Shown here: in pieces, positions 28,299 through 37,335 of the stretch
Layout: every line of letters starts with the position of its first letter
Position numbering within the stretch: position 1 is the stretch's first letter
Origin: Winogradskyella eckloniae
GTDB taxonomy: Bacteria; Bacteroidota; Bacteroidia; Flavobacteriales; Flavobacteriaceae
Assembly: GCF_013249045.1 (NCBI RefSeq)
Contig: NZ_JABRWP010000009.1
Coordinates: 83,498 to 147,497, forward strand
DNA length: 64,000 nt
Reading direction: 5' to 3'
The notes under the pieces: model-generated
Databases searched by the model: none
Seen by the model: the letters and a program-made list of their open reading frames with translations, nothing else
What the model was told of the DNA's origin: nothing
Made by a program: the position numbers and the translations under genes

Positions 28299-29963
28299 TT
28301 ATTTTTTTGTTAACATTTTTATTTTAATTCTTAATGCTGCAAAAAGTAAAGTTGTAAATGGACTTAGCCAATTAAAAATGGCATACATAAAGTATTCGCC
28401 AACGCCAACACCTAACACACCACTTTGGTAAGCACCACAGGTGTTCCAAGGAATAAGAACGGAAGTTACTGTCCCAGAATCTTCTAAAGTTCTACTTAAG
28501 TTTTCAGGAGCTAAACCTTTGTCTTCATAGGCCTTTTTAAACATTTTGCCAGGAATAACTATAGCTAAGTATTGGTCTGAAGCAATTACGTTTAGACCTA
28601 AACAACTTAGTACAGTACTTGTAAATAAACCAAAAATTGTAGTTGCAACAGAGAGTAATGCTTTTGTAATTCTAGATAATGCTCCAATGCCATCCATTAT
28701 TCCACCAAAAATCATGGCACAGATAATAAGGTAAATCGTCCATAACATACCATTCATTCCACCAGAACCAAATAATTGTTTTAATTTATCTATTGTTAAA
28801 AGTCTACTAAGACTATCCGTTTTGATGGCGAGTGTATTTTGGTCGTAATTAAATGGACTAAAGATGTCTTCTAATTCTGAAATAGAAAAGTTTTTTTCAA
28901 TGCCACCATCTGTAAAAAGCGTTTCGAGATGCGGATTGTTTCCTATGGCTTCAATATCTTGAGCATTTAATGTAGCCATATAAGACGTGTCGTCTATAGG
29001 AATATTAGTATCTGTTAATACGGAATTAACGATAGTTTTAGATGTAGAGTTTGATACACTATCTAAAACTTCTGGCTGAAAAATAAGCGCAAAAACAATC
29101 GCTAATACAACGCCTGAGCCTAATGCAATTAAAGGTTTCGTTTTTAATAAAATTAAAGCAACTACAACGATAGGGACTAAAAATAACCATGGTGTAATAT
29201 TAAAAGTAGCATCAATCGTTTCTAGTATTTGAGAAATATCTGTATTTCCTGAGGTGTCTATTGATGCACTGATTATTCCAAAAACAACTAGAGTGACTAA
29301 AATTGTGGGTACAGTTGTTATAGTCATGTACTTTATATGCGAAAACAAATCGGTTCCTGCCATTGCTGGTGCCAAATTGGTAGTGTCACTTAAAGGCGAC
29401 ATTTTATCACCAAAGTAAGCGCCAGATATTACAGCACCTGCAATCATTCCTGGGTTTATACCTAATGCTGTACCAATACCAACTAATGCAATACCAACAG
29501 TTGCAGAAGTGGTCCAAGAACTTCCTGTGGCTATAGAAATAACAGCTGCAATTATAACGGAAGCAGGTAGAAATATTTCAGGACTTAATACTTGTAATCC
29601 ATAATAGACCATAGCTGGTATAACACCACTAATTAGCCAAGTGCCAGCTAATGCGCCAACCAAAAATAAAATGATAATAGGAATAAAGACACTTTTGATG
29701 TTTTCCCAAACTTCCGTTAGCATTGTATGCCATGAGGTTTTATTAAATAGACCAACTATAGCTGCCACAACACCTCCTAAAACCAAAATTATTTGATTGG
29801 TATATTCACCAAACCATTCGCTACCTTTAACAAAAAAGATATTATAGGCCAACAGACCCATTAATATTACCACAGGAATTAAAGCTTCAAAAAGATTAAG
29901 TTCTTTATTGTCAATAATTTGTTGGTCTTCGATGTCAATTTTAGATGAATCTTGGTCTTTCAT
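28299..29963 (-). CDS. NhaC-family Na+/H+ antiporter
   Basis: The 554-residue inner-membrane protein has about 11-12 hydrophobic segments. Family marks are TGSSWTTSATVGIALVGIG, GAYFGDKMSPLSDTTNLAPA and LEDSGTVTSVLIPWNTCGAY. It would exchange sodium for protons. A soluble insertion of roughly 100 residues (about 300-400, TDTNIPIDDTSYMATLNAQ...) separates the two membrane halves, longer than in standard NhaC. It stands alone. Confidence 0.9.
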   Translation of the reverse strand: MKDQDSSKIDIEDQQIIDNKELNLFEALIPVVILMGLLAYNIFFVKGSEWFGEYTNQIILVLGGVVAAIVGLFNKTSWHTMLTEVWENIKSVFIPIIILFLVGALAGTWLISGVIPAMVYYGLQVLSPEIFLPASVIIAAVISIATGSSWTTSATVGIALVGIGTALGINPGMIAGAVISGAYFGDKMSPLSDTTNLAPAMAGTDLFSHIKYMTITTVPTILVTLVVFGIISASIDTSGNTDISQILETIDATFNITPWLFLVPIVVVALILLKTKPLIALGSGVVLAIVFALIFQPEVLDSVSNSTSKTIVNSVLTDTNIPIDDTSYMATLNAQDIEAIGNNPHLETLFTDGGIEKNFSISELEDIFSPFNYDQNTLAIKTDSLSRLLTIDKLKQLFGSGGMNGMLWTIYLIICAMIFGGIMDGIGALSRITKALLSVATTIFGLFTSTVLSCLGLNVIASDQYLAIVIPGKMFKKAYEDKGLAPENLSRTLEDSGTVTSVLIPWNTCGAYQSGVLGVGVGEYFMYAIFNWLSPFTTLLFAALRIKIKMLTKK

Positions 29964-30109
29964 TTTAGTTTTGTTTGGTCTTGTAATGTTACGATTTTGT
30001 TAAGTCAATTGCAAATGGTTAGCGTTACAGCGTAAAAGAAAAAAAATGGTTAGACCCCTTTTTCGTAAAAAAGAATGCAACCATTTCTCACTTTAATTAA
30101 ATATAGTGT

Positions 30110-31309
30110 TTACAGAATACCAAGTTCTTTCATGCACGTTTTCATATTGTCATATGTGCGTTCAATATCGGCATCTAATCCAATTGAAAAACGAATTAAT
30201 CCATCGCTTAATCCCATTTCTTTTTGCTCATCTTCTGGTATTTCTGAAGACGTAGAACTTCCTGGAGCACTAAACAGGGTTTTGTAAAACCCTAAGCTTA
30301 CTGCGAGATAACCTAAATTTCGTTCTTGCATTAATTCCATAAGGGCATTGGCTTTATCTAAAGATCCAACATCAATAGTTAGCATACCTCCAAAACCGTA
30401 TTTTTCATTCATCATGGATTTAAAGAGCTCATGAGAAGGATGAGATGCTAAACCTGGATACACTGTTTTTAAGCCGTCTTTTTCAAATTTTTCGGCTAAA
30501 AAAGTCGCATTGTGGCTATGTTGCATCATTCTAATGTGTAGCGTTCTTAAGTTTTTAAGAACAGATGCAGATCGTAAACTATCCATTGTAGATCCTAGTA
30601 GCATTGCTGCGCCACTGTTGACGTTTCTTAGGTCGTCAATTAACTCTTGCGTGCCGCAAACAACACCTCCAACCGTATCTGAGGAACCATTGATAAATTT
30701 AGTTAAACTATGTGCAACGACATCAGCACCTAATTTTATTGGAGAAATAGATAATGGAGAAAAGGTATTATCTACAACAAGTTTTAAATTGTGTTTTTTT
30801 GCAATGACGGCTAAACCTTTGATGTCTGCAACTTCTAAAAGCGGATTACTAACAGACTCGCAATACAAAACTTTTGTTTGTGGTGTTATTGCAGCCTCAA
30901 CAATATCTAATTTAGTGATATCAACAAATGTGGTGTCTATACCTAAGCGTGGTGTAAAGTTTTTTAGAAAAGCATACGTACCACCATAAATAGTTCTACT
31001 GCTTACAATATGATCGCCAGATGCACAAAGTTGAAGTAAAACAGGTGTAATGGCTCCCATACCAGAAGCGGTAACTGTTGCCGTTTCCGTGCCTTCCATA
31101 GCTGCTAAAGCTTCACCTAAATAGAGATTAGAAGGTGATGAATGACGAGAATATAAATAACAGCCATCTGCATTTCCTTCAAAAGTATCAAACATAGTTT
31201 TTGCTGATAGAAATGTATAGGTTGATGAGTCTGAAATAGAAGGGTTTACACCTCCGAATTCTCCGAAGTATTGTAAATCTTGAATGTTGTTTGCAGGTTT
31301 AAATGCCAT
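30110..31309 (-). CDS. PLP-dependent Cys/Met metabolism enzyme (methionine gamma-lyase-like)
   Basis: The 399-residue protein belongs to the cystathionine gamma-synthase/lyase and methionine gamma-lyase family. PLP is bound by the Lys in VAHSLTKFINGSSDTVGG near 210; the cofactor-contacting segments SGMGAI and SRTIYGGTYAFL are visible. A Gly stands where Pseudomonas methionine gamma-lyase has its special Cys (YGC), so lyase versus synthase cannot be decided. It is transcribed divergently from an Lrp/AsnC gene, an arrangement usual for amino-acid catabolic enzymes under control of their own Lrp-type regulator. Confidence 0.88.
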   Translation of the reverse strand: MAFKPANNIQDLQYFGEFGGVNPSISDSSTYTFLSAKTMFDTFEGNADGCYLYSRHSSPSNLYLGEALAAMEGTETATVTASGMGAITPVLLQLCASGDHIVSSRTIYGGTYAFLKNFTPRLGIDTTFVDITKLDIVEAAITPQTKVLYCESVSNPLLEVADIKGLAVIAKKHNLKLVVDNTFSPLSISPIKLGADVVAHSLTKFINGSSDTVGGVVCGTQELIDDLRNVNSGAAMLLGSTMDSLRSASVLKNLRTLHIRMMQHSHNATFLAEKFEKDGLKTVYPGLASHPSHELFKSMMNEKYGFGGMLTIDVGSLDKANALMELMQERNLGYLAVSLGFYKTLFSAPGSSTSSEIPEDEQKEMGLSDGLIRFSIGLDADIERTYDNMKTCMKELGIL

Positions 31310-31469
31310 AGTTTAATGATTTGTTTATTGTATTCAAATGTCGTTCAAATAAGAATATTATTCAACAGTTGTGATAAAACTTAGAAAATATAATTGCAAT
31401 AAATATAATTTTTAGATTAAAAATCTCTATATTTAGTGTGAATATGATTTATTCCGAAAAATTATAAGT

Positions 31470-31931
31470 ATGATATTTGACGAAACCGATAGAAAGCTGC
31501 TTCATTTGCTACAAGTTGATAGTAAGCAAACAAACAAAGCCTTGTCTACGAAATTAAATTTGTCTGTTACGGCGGTTTATGAGCGCATTAAAAAGCTTGA
31601 AAAAAGTGGAATTGTAAAACAATATGTTGCTTTGGTTGATAAAACCAAAGTACAGAAAGAATTCGTAGCATTTTGCCATGTGAAATTGGTGCAACATTCG
31701 CAAGAATACGTGGTAAAGTTTGAGCGTGAGGTAAATCAGTTAAACGAAGTTTTAGAATGTTATCATCTCAGTGGTGATTATGATTATTTGCTTAAAGTTT
31801 TGGTAAAAGATATGAAAGCTTTTAGGGAATTTATGGTTGAAAAACTGACCAAAATAAATCATATTGGGAGTACGCATAGTATGTTTATGATTAATGAAGT
31901 AAAACATACGACGGCAATTTCTTTAAATTAA
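31470..31931 (+). CDS. Lrp/AsnC-family transcriptional regulator
   Basis: The 153-residue protein has an N-terminal helix-turn-helix (LLQVDSKQTNKALSTKLNLSVTAVYERIKKLEKSGIV) and a C-terminal RAM ligand-binding domain (VKLVQHSQEYVVKFEREV, LSGDYDYLLKVLVKDM). It binds DNA as a dimer or octamer in response to an amino acid. The divergent partner is the PLP enzyme ending at 31309, which is the likely target. The next gene begins 12 bases later. Confidence 0.93.
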   Translation: MIFDETDRKLLHLLQVDSKQTNKALSTKLNLSVTAVYERIKKLEKSGIVKQYVALVDKTKVQKEFVAFCHVKLVQHSQEYVVKFEREVNQLNEVLECYHLSGDYDYLLKVLVKDMKAFREFMVEKLTKINHIGSTHSMFMINEVKHTTAISLN

Positions 31932-31943
31932 ATATATTTCGGT

Positions 31944-32714
31944 ATGAGAACAGCACACATTAAAGACTTGTATAAGTTTATATTTAAATCTTATGACAAG
32001 CCATATCTACAAGAACATATCAATAAGATTATGGAATTAGATTCTTTTCTTCCCTATAGTTCTACTTTTTTTTGTGTTACTAATACTCAAGATTTGTCCT
32101 TTGAATATATCAGTAAAAATTTTAAAGCATGTTTAGGGATAGACCCAAATGAATTAAAAACAAAAGGCATGCGCTATTTTTGGAGTAAAATACATCCAGA
32201 TGATGTAGATGCGTGGTTAGAAGCCTTAAATGGTTTAATGGAATATACACTTAGTGAAATTCCTGAAAACAAAAGAAAAGATGCTAATTACACATGGAAT
32301 TTTAGAATTAAAAATGCCGATGATGTCTATGTGAATATAGTACAGAACACAACACCTTTGGTCTTTGATTCTACCGGAAAACCCATAATTGGTTTAGCAC
32401 ATTACACCGTTTTAAGTGCAAATATTAAAATGGAAATTACGGCTTCGGCCAAATTGTTAAATGATAATCAAGAGTACGAAACCAAATATTTTAATAATTA
32501 TTCTCAAAAATTACTAAGCGAAGGTATCAGTCATAGAGAACGCGACATTGTTAGGCTATTGGTGTTAAATCATACAAGTAAGGAAATTTCAGAAAAGCTC
32601 AATATTAGTCCGCACACGGTAGATACACACCGAAGAAATATCTTAAAAAAGTTGAATATTTCCTCAACAGGAGAGCTTATAGGTATGCTAAAAACAAAGC
32701 AACATTGGTTGTAA
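31944..32714 (+). CDS. PAS-LuxR transcriptional regulator
   Basis: The 256-residue protein has a PAS-like sensor fold (residues about 35-160, STFFCVTNTQDLSFEYISKNFKACLGI and NFRIKNADDVYVNIVQNTTPL). It ends in a LuxR-type helix-turn-helix (GISHRERDIVRLLVLNHTSK, then EISEKLNISPHTVDTHRRNI). No receiver domain is present, so it senses its signal directly rather than by phosphorylation from a kinase. It is 12 bases behind the Lrp gene and probably in the same transcript. Signal and targets unknown. Confidence 0.9.
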   Translation: MRTAHIKDLYKFIFKSYDKPYLQEHINKIMELDSFLPYSSTFFCVTNTQDLSFEYISKNFKACLGIDPNELKTKGMRYFWSKIHPDDVDAWLEALNGLMEYTLSEIPENKRKDANYTWNFRIKNADDVYVNIVQNTTPLVFDSTGKPIIGLAHYTVLSANIKMEITASAKLLNDNQEYETKYFNNYSQKLLSEGISHRERDIVRLLVLNHTSKEISEKLNISPHTVDTHRRNILKKLNISSTGELIGMLKTKQHWL

Positions 32715-32800
32715 TTATATAAAAATACTCAAATTGAGTATTGCTGAGTACTTAATTTTTATTGATATTTGACCTGCTATTAGCAACTTAGGGAAAATAC

Positions 32801-32850
32801 GTCCAAATTATTTAGTTTATTTGTTTCAACTAAATATTTGGACTTTTTTT
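32801..32850 (+). terminator. Terminator of the Lrp / PAS-LuxR transcript
   Basis: GTCCAAATTATTTAGTT (32801-32817) pairs with AACTAAATATTTGGAC (32828-32843), followed by seven T. It is a long and stable stem about 87 bases past the stop. Confidence 0.9.
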
Positions 32851-32969
32851 ATGCCGTAATACTAAAGTTTTTTAATTAAATTAATTACAAAGCAACCATT
32901 CTTAATATTTTTACGTCTATCTAAATAGAACCATCTTTGGTATCATTTATTATTGTAAAAAATTAGAAT

Positions 32970-34571
32970 ATGATCAAAAAAATACTACTCACATTTAGCA
33001 TTTTAGTTTTATTGGCATCTTGTGGAAGTGTTGAAAAGCACAATTTACAAGTCACAAAATTACATTCTGTAGCAGATTTGCAAGAAGATGTTGACAAGTT
33101 GTATACACAGCTTAAGCGCAACCATCCACACTTGTATGAGTTTACATCTAAAGAGGTATTAGATTTTAAATTCGATAGCTTAAAGAATGCCATTCAAAAA
33201 CCAATGGATAGTCGATCGTTTTACAAACAACTTTCACAGGTTACAAAATATGTAGGTCAAGGTCATATGTCTGTTTCGCCACCAAGTCAACAGTTTAAGA
33301 GAAAAGAAAGAAAAGCTCTAAAAAAAATGAAATTTGACGTCAGTAATTTAGACTTCGAATACTTAGATGATAAACTTTTTATTTCAAATGCTAGAGGAAA
33401 AGATAGTGTTTTAATCCATTCACAAGTGTTAGAAGTGGAAGGCGAAAAAACGCAAGATTTACTAGACAAATTTAAAAAACGAATTGCTTCAGATGGATAT
33501 AACACCACCTTTCATCAACGCGTATCTGGAAATCGATTTTTGTCGTATTATGTTTATGATAAAGGCCGATTTGACAGTATAAGTATTACGTTAAAGAATT
33601 CAGATTCAACCTTTGTAAAACAATATAAACGCATTCTTAAAAAGGATACAACGACAACTCAAAAAGATTCTATGAAAACAGATTCGCTAAAGTTGAAGAA
33701 AAAGGTAAAATTAACTAAAGAAGAACGAAAAGCTAAAAAATTAGAAAGCAAGGCAAAACGAAAGTATAATCGAGATCATGGTTATAATTATTTAAGGAAG
33801 GAATATACAAGAAACTTAAATTTTGTAGGTAAAGATAGTACTGTTGCATTACTGAAAATAAGAGGCTTCTCTAGAAATAAGTACGAAGATTTTTACGATG
33901 AAACCTTTAAAACTTTAGATTCACTTAAAACAGATGCACTAATTATTGACTTGAGAAATAATTTTGGCGGTAGATTAAAGGAAATTACCTATTTGTACGG
34001 TTACCTAACGGACAAGAACTATACAATGATAAATGAGAGTGAGGTAAATACGAGGTTTCCAATTTTAAAAAGCTTTATGAGTAATACCACACCTAATGGC
34101 ATAAAAGTTTTAGGTGGTGTTTTGTCGCCAGTATTTGCAACAATTGATATTTTAAAGGTAAAGAAAACTGATGGAAAATTATTCTACAGGTTTAATTCAG
34201 CTAAAGAAAAGGAAGCACAACCTTTAAATTTTAAAGGCAAAATTTATGTGCTTATCAATGGTAATTCTTTTTCTGCATCATCATTAATATCTACACAATT
34301 GCAAGGCAGTAAACGTGCCACTTTTGTAGGCGAAGAAACAGGAGGTGCTTATAACGGAACAGTAGCAGGTTTGTATAAACTATATGAGCTGCCAAATACT
34401 AAAATAAAAGCACGAATAGGATTAGCATTTATTGATGCACCATACAAAACAACACCATTAGGTTATGGTGTAAAACCAGATGTTGAGATTATACCAACAT
34501 ATCAAGATCGCTTAAATCAAATTGATCCCGAATTGGAATGGGTTTTAAAGGATATAGAGGAAAAAAAGTAA
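32970..34571 (+). CDS. S41-family peptidase (lipoprotein)
   Basis: The 533-residue protein has a lipoprotein signal ending LLASC (Cys18). The catalytic domain is C-terminal: IDLRNNFGGRLKEI, then the nucleophile Ser in NGNSFSASSLISTQ, then GEETGGAYNG. This matches the tail-specific/IRBP-like S41 peptidases. No PDZ domain is clear. A Lys-rich stretch at about 225-275 (KLKKKVKLTKEERKAKKL...) is a likely flexible or surface insertion. The protein would act in the periplasm or at the outer membrane. It stands alone before lpdA. Confidence 0.88.
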   Translation: MIKKILLTFSILVLLASCGSVEKHNLQVTKLHSVADLQEDVDKLYTQLKRNHPHLYEFTSKEVLDFKFDSLKNAIQKPMDSRSFYKQLSQVTKYVGQGHMSVSPPSQQFKRKERKALKKMKFDVSNLDFEYLDDKLFISNARGKDSVLIHSQVLEVEGEKTQDLLDKFKKRIASDGYNTTFHQRVSGNRFLSYYVYDKGRFDSISITLKNSDSTFVKQYKRILKKDTTTTQKDSMKTDSLKLKKKVKLTKEERKAKKLESKAKRKYNRDHGYNYLRKEYTRNLNFVGKDSTVALLKIRGFSRNKYEDFYDETFKTLDSLKTDALIIDLRNNFGGRLKEITYLYGYLTDKNYTMINESEVNTRFPILKSFMSNTTPNGIKVLGGVLSPVFATIDILKVKKTDGKLFYRFNSAKEKEAQPLNFKGKIYVLINGNSFSASSLISTQLQGSKRATFVGEETGGAYNGTVAGLYKLYELPNTKIKARIGLAFIDAPYKTTPLGYGVKPDVEIIPTYQDRLNQIDPELEWVLKDIEEKK

Positions 34572-34603
34572 TTCATTTACTTTTCTAATAATTAGATTTA
34601 AAG

Positions 34604-34634
34604 TTCGTAAATTATAATCTAAGTCGTATTTTTG
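34604..34634 (+). promoter_or_regulatory. Promoter of lpdA-fabV
   Basis: TTCG ending at 34607 is followed by exactly 19 bases and TATTTTTG at 34627-34634. The expected transcript start near 34640 falls after the first in-frame ATG (34636), which supports translation from the ATG at 34669. Confidence 0.65.
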
Positions 34635-34668
34635 TTTGTATATAAATAATTACACAAAAAACAAACTC

Positions 34669-36069
34669 ATGAAATCATACGACGTAGCAGTAATAGGTTC
34701 TGGACCTGGAGGATATGTAGCAGCAATTCGTTGCGCACAATTAGGCATGAAAACAGCCATTATTGAAAAATATTCAACACTTGGTGGAACTTGCTTAAAC
34801 GTAGGTTGTATTCCTAGTAAAGCCTTATTGAGTTCTTCTCATCATTATGAAGAAGCAACTAAACATTTTAGCGAACATGGCATCGAAATTCCTGGCGACA
34901 TCAAAGTTAATTTAGAAAAAATGATAGGTCGTAAGCAGGCTGTTGTAGATCAAACTACAGGAGGTATTGATTTCTTAATGAAGAAAAATAACATCGATGT
35001 TTTTGAAGGTTTAGGATCTTTTAAAGATGCAACACATATTACAATAGAAGGTAAGGATGCTCAAGAAATTGAAGCAAAAAAAATCATTATAGCCACAGGA
35101 TCTAAGCCATCAACTTTACCATTTATTACCTTAGATAAAGAGCGTATTATTACTTCTACAGAAGCTTTAAAACTTAAAGAAATACCAAAACACATGATTA
35201 TCATTGGTGGTGGTGTCATTGGTTTAGAGCTAGGACAAGTGTATCGTCGTCTAGGCGCTGAGGTTACTGTTATAGAATATATGGACAGAATTTTGCCTAC
35301 CATGGATGCTGGTTTATCTAAAGAATTAAACAAAGTATTTAAGAAAGCTAAATGCAAAATGATGTTATCTCATAAAGTTCAGTCTGTGGAGCGAAATGGC
35401 GATGAAGTTATTGTAAAAGCTGAAAACAAAAAAGGCGAAGTTGTAGAGTTTAAAGGTGACTACTGTTTAGTTTCTGTAGGTAGACGTCCTTATACAGACG
35501 GTTTAAATCTTGAAGCTGCAGGTGTAAAAATGACAGATAGAGGACAGGTTGAAGTCAATGAGCATTTACAAACTAATGTGTCTAATATCTATGGAATTGG
35601 TGATGTTGTAAAAGGAGCGATGTTAGCGCATAAAGCTGAAGAAGAAGGTGTTTTTGTTGCCGAAACAATTGCAGGACAAAAACCACATATTGATTATAAT
35701 TTAATTCCTGGTGTCGTTTACACGTGGCCAGAAGTAGCTGCTGTTGGGAAAACAGAAGAAGAATTAAAAGCAGATAATGTAGCTTATAAAGTGGGACAAT
35801 TTCCATTTAAGGCCTTAGGAAGAGCAAGAGCTAGTGGAGATACAGATGGATTTGTAAAAATCTTAGCAGATAAAACAACAGATGAGGTATTAGGTGTGCA
35901 TATGATTGGTGCACGTTGTGCAGATTTAATCGCAGAAGCTGTTACCGCAATGGAATTTAGAGCTTCAGCAGAAGATATTTCTCGTATGTCTCATGCGCAC
36001 CCAACATTTGCGGAAGCTATTAAAGAAGCCGCTTTGGCAGCAACAGATGACAGAGCTTTACACGTATAG
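34669..36069 (+). CDS. lpdA: Dihydrolipoyl dehydrogenase
   Basis: The 466-residue flavoenzyme reoxidises lipoamide in 2-oxoacid dehydrogenase complexes. FAD is bound by DVAVIGSGPGGYVAAI; the redox-active disulfide is in GGTCLNVGCIPSKALL; NAD binds at IIGGGVIGLELG; the catalytic His-Glu pair is in HAHPTFAEAI near the end. The start at 34669 gives the usual N-terminus (MKSYDVAVIG). The frame is open 11 codons upstream, but these lie before the predicted transcript start. fabV follows after nine bases. Confidence 0.96.
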   Translation: MKSYDVAVIGSGPGGYVAAIRCAQLGMKTAIIEKYSTLGGTCLNVGCIPSKALLSSSHHYEEATKHFSEHGIEIPGDIKVNLEKMIGRKQAVVDQTTGGIDFLMKKNNIDVFEGLGSFKDATHITIEGKDAQEIEAKKIIIATGSKPSTLPFITLDKERIITSTEALKLKEIPKHMIIIGGGVIGLELGQVYRRLGAEVTVIEYMDRILPTMDAGLSKELNKVFKKAKCKMMLSHKVQSVERNGDEVIVKAENKKGEVVEFKGDYCLVSVGRRPYTDGLNLEAAGVKMTDRGQVEVNEHLQTNVSNIYGIGDVVKGAMLAHKAEEEGVFVAETIAGQKPHIDYNLIPGVVYTWPEVAAVGKTEEELKADNVAYKVGQFPFKALGRARASGDTDGFVKILADKTTDEVLGVHMIGARCADLIAEAVTAMEFRASAEDISRMSHAHPTFAEAIKEAALAATDDRALHV

Positions 36070-36078
36070 AAACATTAT

Positions 36079-37269
36079 ATGATTATAGAACCAAAAACAA
36101 GAGGATTTATTTGTTTAACATCACATCCTAAAGGTTGTGAGCAAAATGTCATAAATCAGATTGAATATATAAAATCTAAACCAACTAAAGATGGTCCTAA
36201 AAATGTGCTTGTTATAGGTGCATCTACAGGTTTTGGATTGGCTTCAAGAATTACAAGTGCGTACGGATCTCAAGCATCTACAATTGGTGTGTTTTTTGAA
36301 AAACCACCAACAGAAGGTCGTCCGGCTTCACCAGGTTGGTACAATAGTGCTGCTTTTGAAACTCAGGCGCATAAAGATGGTTTGTATGCTAAAAGTATTA
36401 ATGGTGATGCATTTTCTCATGAAGTAAAATCACAAACCCTAGATTTAATTAAAAACGATTTAGGAAAAATTGATATGTTAATCTATAGTTTGGCTTCTCC
36501 AGTAAGAACGCATCCAGATTCTGGAAAGCGTTATAAATCGGTTTTGAAACCCATAGGTGATACATTTACAAATAATACGGTAGATTTTCATACTGGCATT
36601 GTAAAAGAAATTTCTATCGCACCTTGTTCTGGTGATGATATTGATAATACCATTGCTGTTATGGGTGGTGAAGATTGGCAAATGTGGATTGATTTGTTAA
36701 AGTCAGAAGACGTATTGTCGGAAGATTTTAAAACCGTAGCCTATTCTTATATTGGCCCTTCTTTAACAGAAGCTGTTTATAGAAAAGGTACCATTGGACG
36801 TGCAAAAGATGATTTAGAAGCCACAGCTTTTAAAATTACAGAAGCCTTAAAAGATATTAATGGTAAAGGTTACGTTTCAGTAAATAAAGCGTTAGTAACG
36901 CAAGCAAGTTCTGCAATTCCTGTAATTCCGTTATACATTTCATTATTATATAAAGTAATGAAGGAAGAAGGTATACATGAAGGTTGTATAGAGCAAATTG
37001 AGCGTTTATTTAATGAACGTCTATATGCTGAAAACCTACAATTAGATGAAGCTGGTAGAATTCGTATTGATGATTGGGAAATGCGTGATGATATACAAGC
37101 TATAGTGTTAGCACTTTGGAAACAAGCCACAACAGAGACATTGCCAGAAATAGGAGATTTAGAAGGCTATAAAACGGACTTCTTTAACCTTTTTGGTTTT
37201 GATGTTGAAGGTGTAGATTACGATAAAGATGTAAATGAAATGGTTGCCATACCAGGATTACAATCCTAA
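36079..37269 (+). CDS. fabV: Trans-2-enoyl-[ACP/CoA] reductase FabV
   Basis: The 396-residue enzyme reduces the trans-2 double bond of enoyl-ACP or enoyl-CoA with NADH, the last step of fatty-acid elongation. It starts MIIEPKTRGFICLTSHPKGC, as is usual. The nucleotide-binding VLVIGASTGFGLASRI and the Y-x8-K catalytic motif (YRKGTIGRAK) are intact. FabV is an SDR-type isozyme that is typically insensitive to triclosan. It is the second gene of an operon with lpdA and ends in a strong terminator. Confidence 0.95.
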   Translation: MIIEPKTRGFICLTSHPKGCEQNVINQIEYIKSKPTKDGPKNVLVIGASTGFGLASRITSAYGSQASTIGVFFEKPPTEGRPASPGWYNSAAFETQAHKDGLYAKSINGDAFSHEVKSQTLDLIKNDLGKIDMLIYSLASPVRTHPDSGKRYKSVLKPIGDTFTNNTVDFHTGIVKEISIAPCSGDDIDNTIAVMGGEDWQMWIDLLKSEDVLSEDFKTVAYSYIGPSLTEAVYRKGTIGRAKDDLEATAFKITEALKDINGKGYVSVNKALVTQASSAIPVIPLYISLLYKVMKEEGIHEGCIEQIERLFNERLYAENLQLDEAGRIRIDDWEMRDDIQAIVLALWKQATTETLPEIGDLEGYKTDFFNLFGFDVEGVDYDKDVNEMVAIPGLQS

Positions 37270-37290
37270 CGTCTAGAATTGAAATATTTA

Positions 37291-37327
37291 AATAGCGAAA
37301 ATCGATAAGATTTTCGCTATTTTTTTT
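37291..37327. terminator. Terminator between fabV and the converging TolC gene
   Basis: AATAGCGAAAATC and GATTTTCGCTATT form a perfect 13-base stem with a 5-base loop and a T run. It is usable by both converging operons. Confidence 0.92.
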
Positions 37328-37335
37328 GCAGGCAA

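Noticed and set aside
28261..28300. A terminator after the NhaC gene
   Set aside because: The possible AGCCTGAGCAGGTCGCT stem is too weak and irregular to claim.
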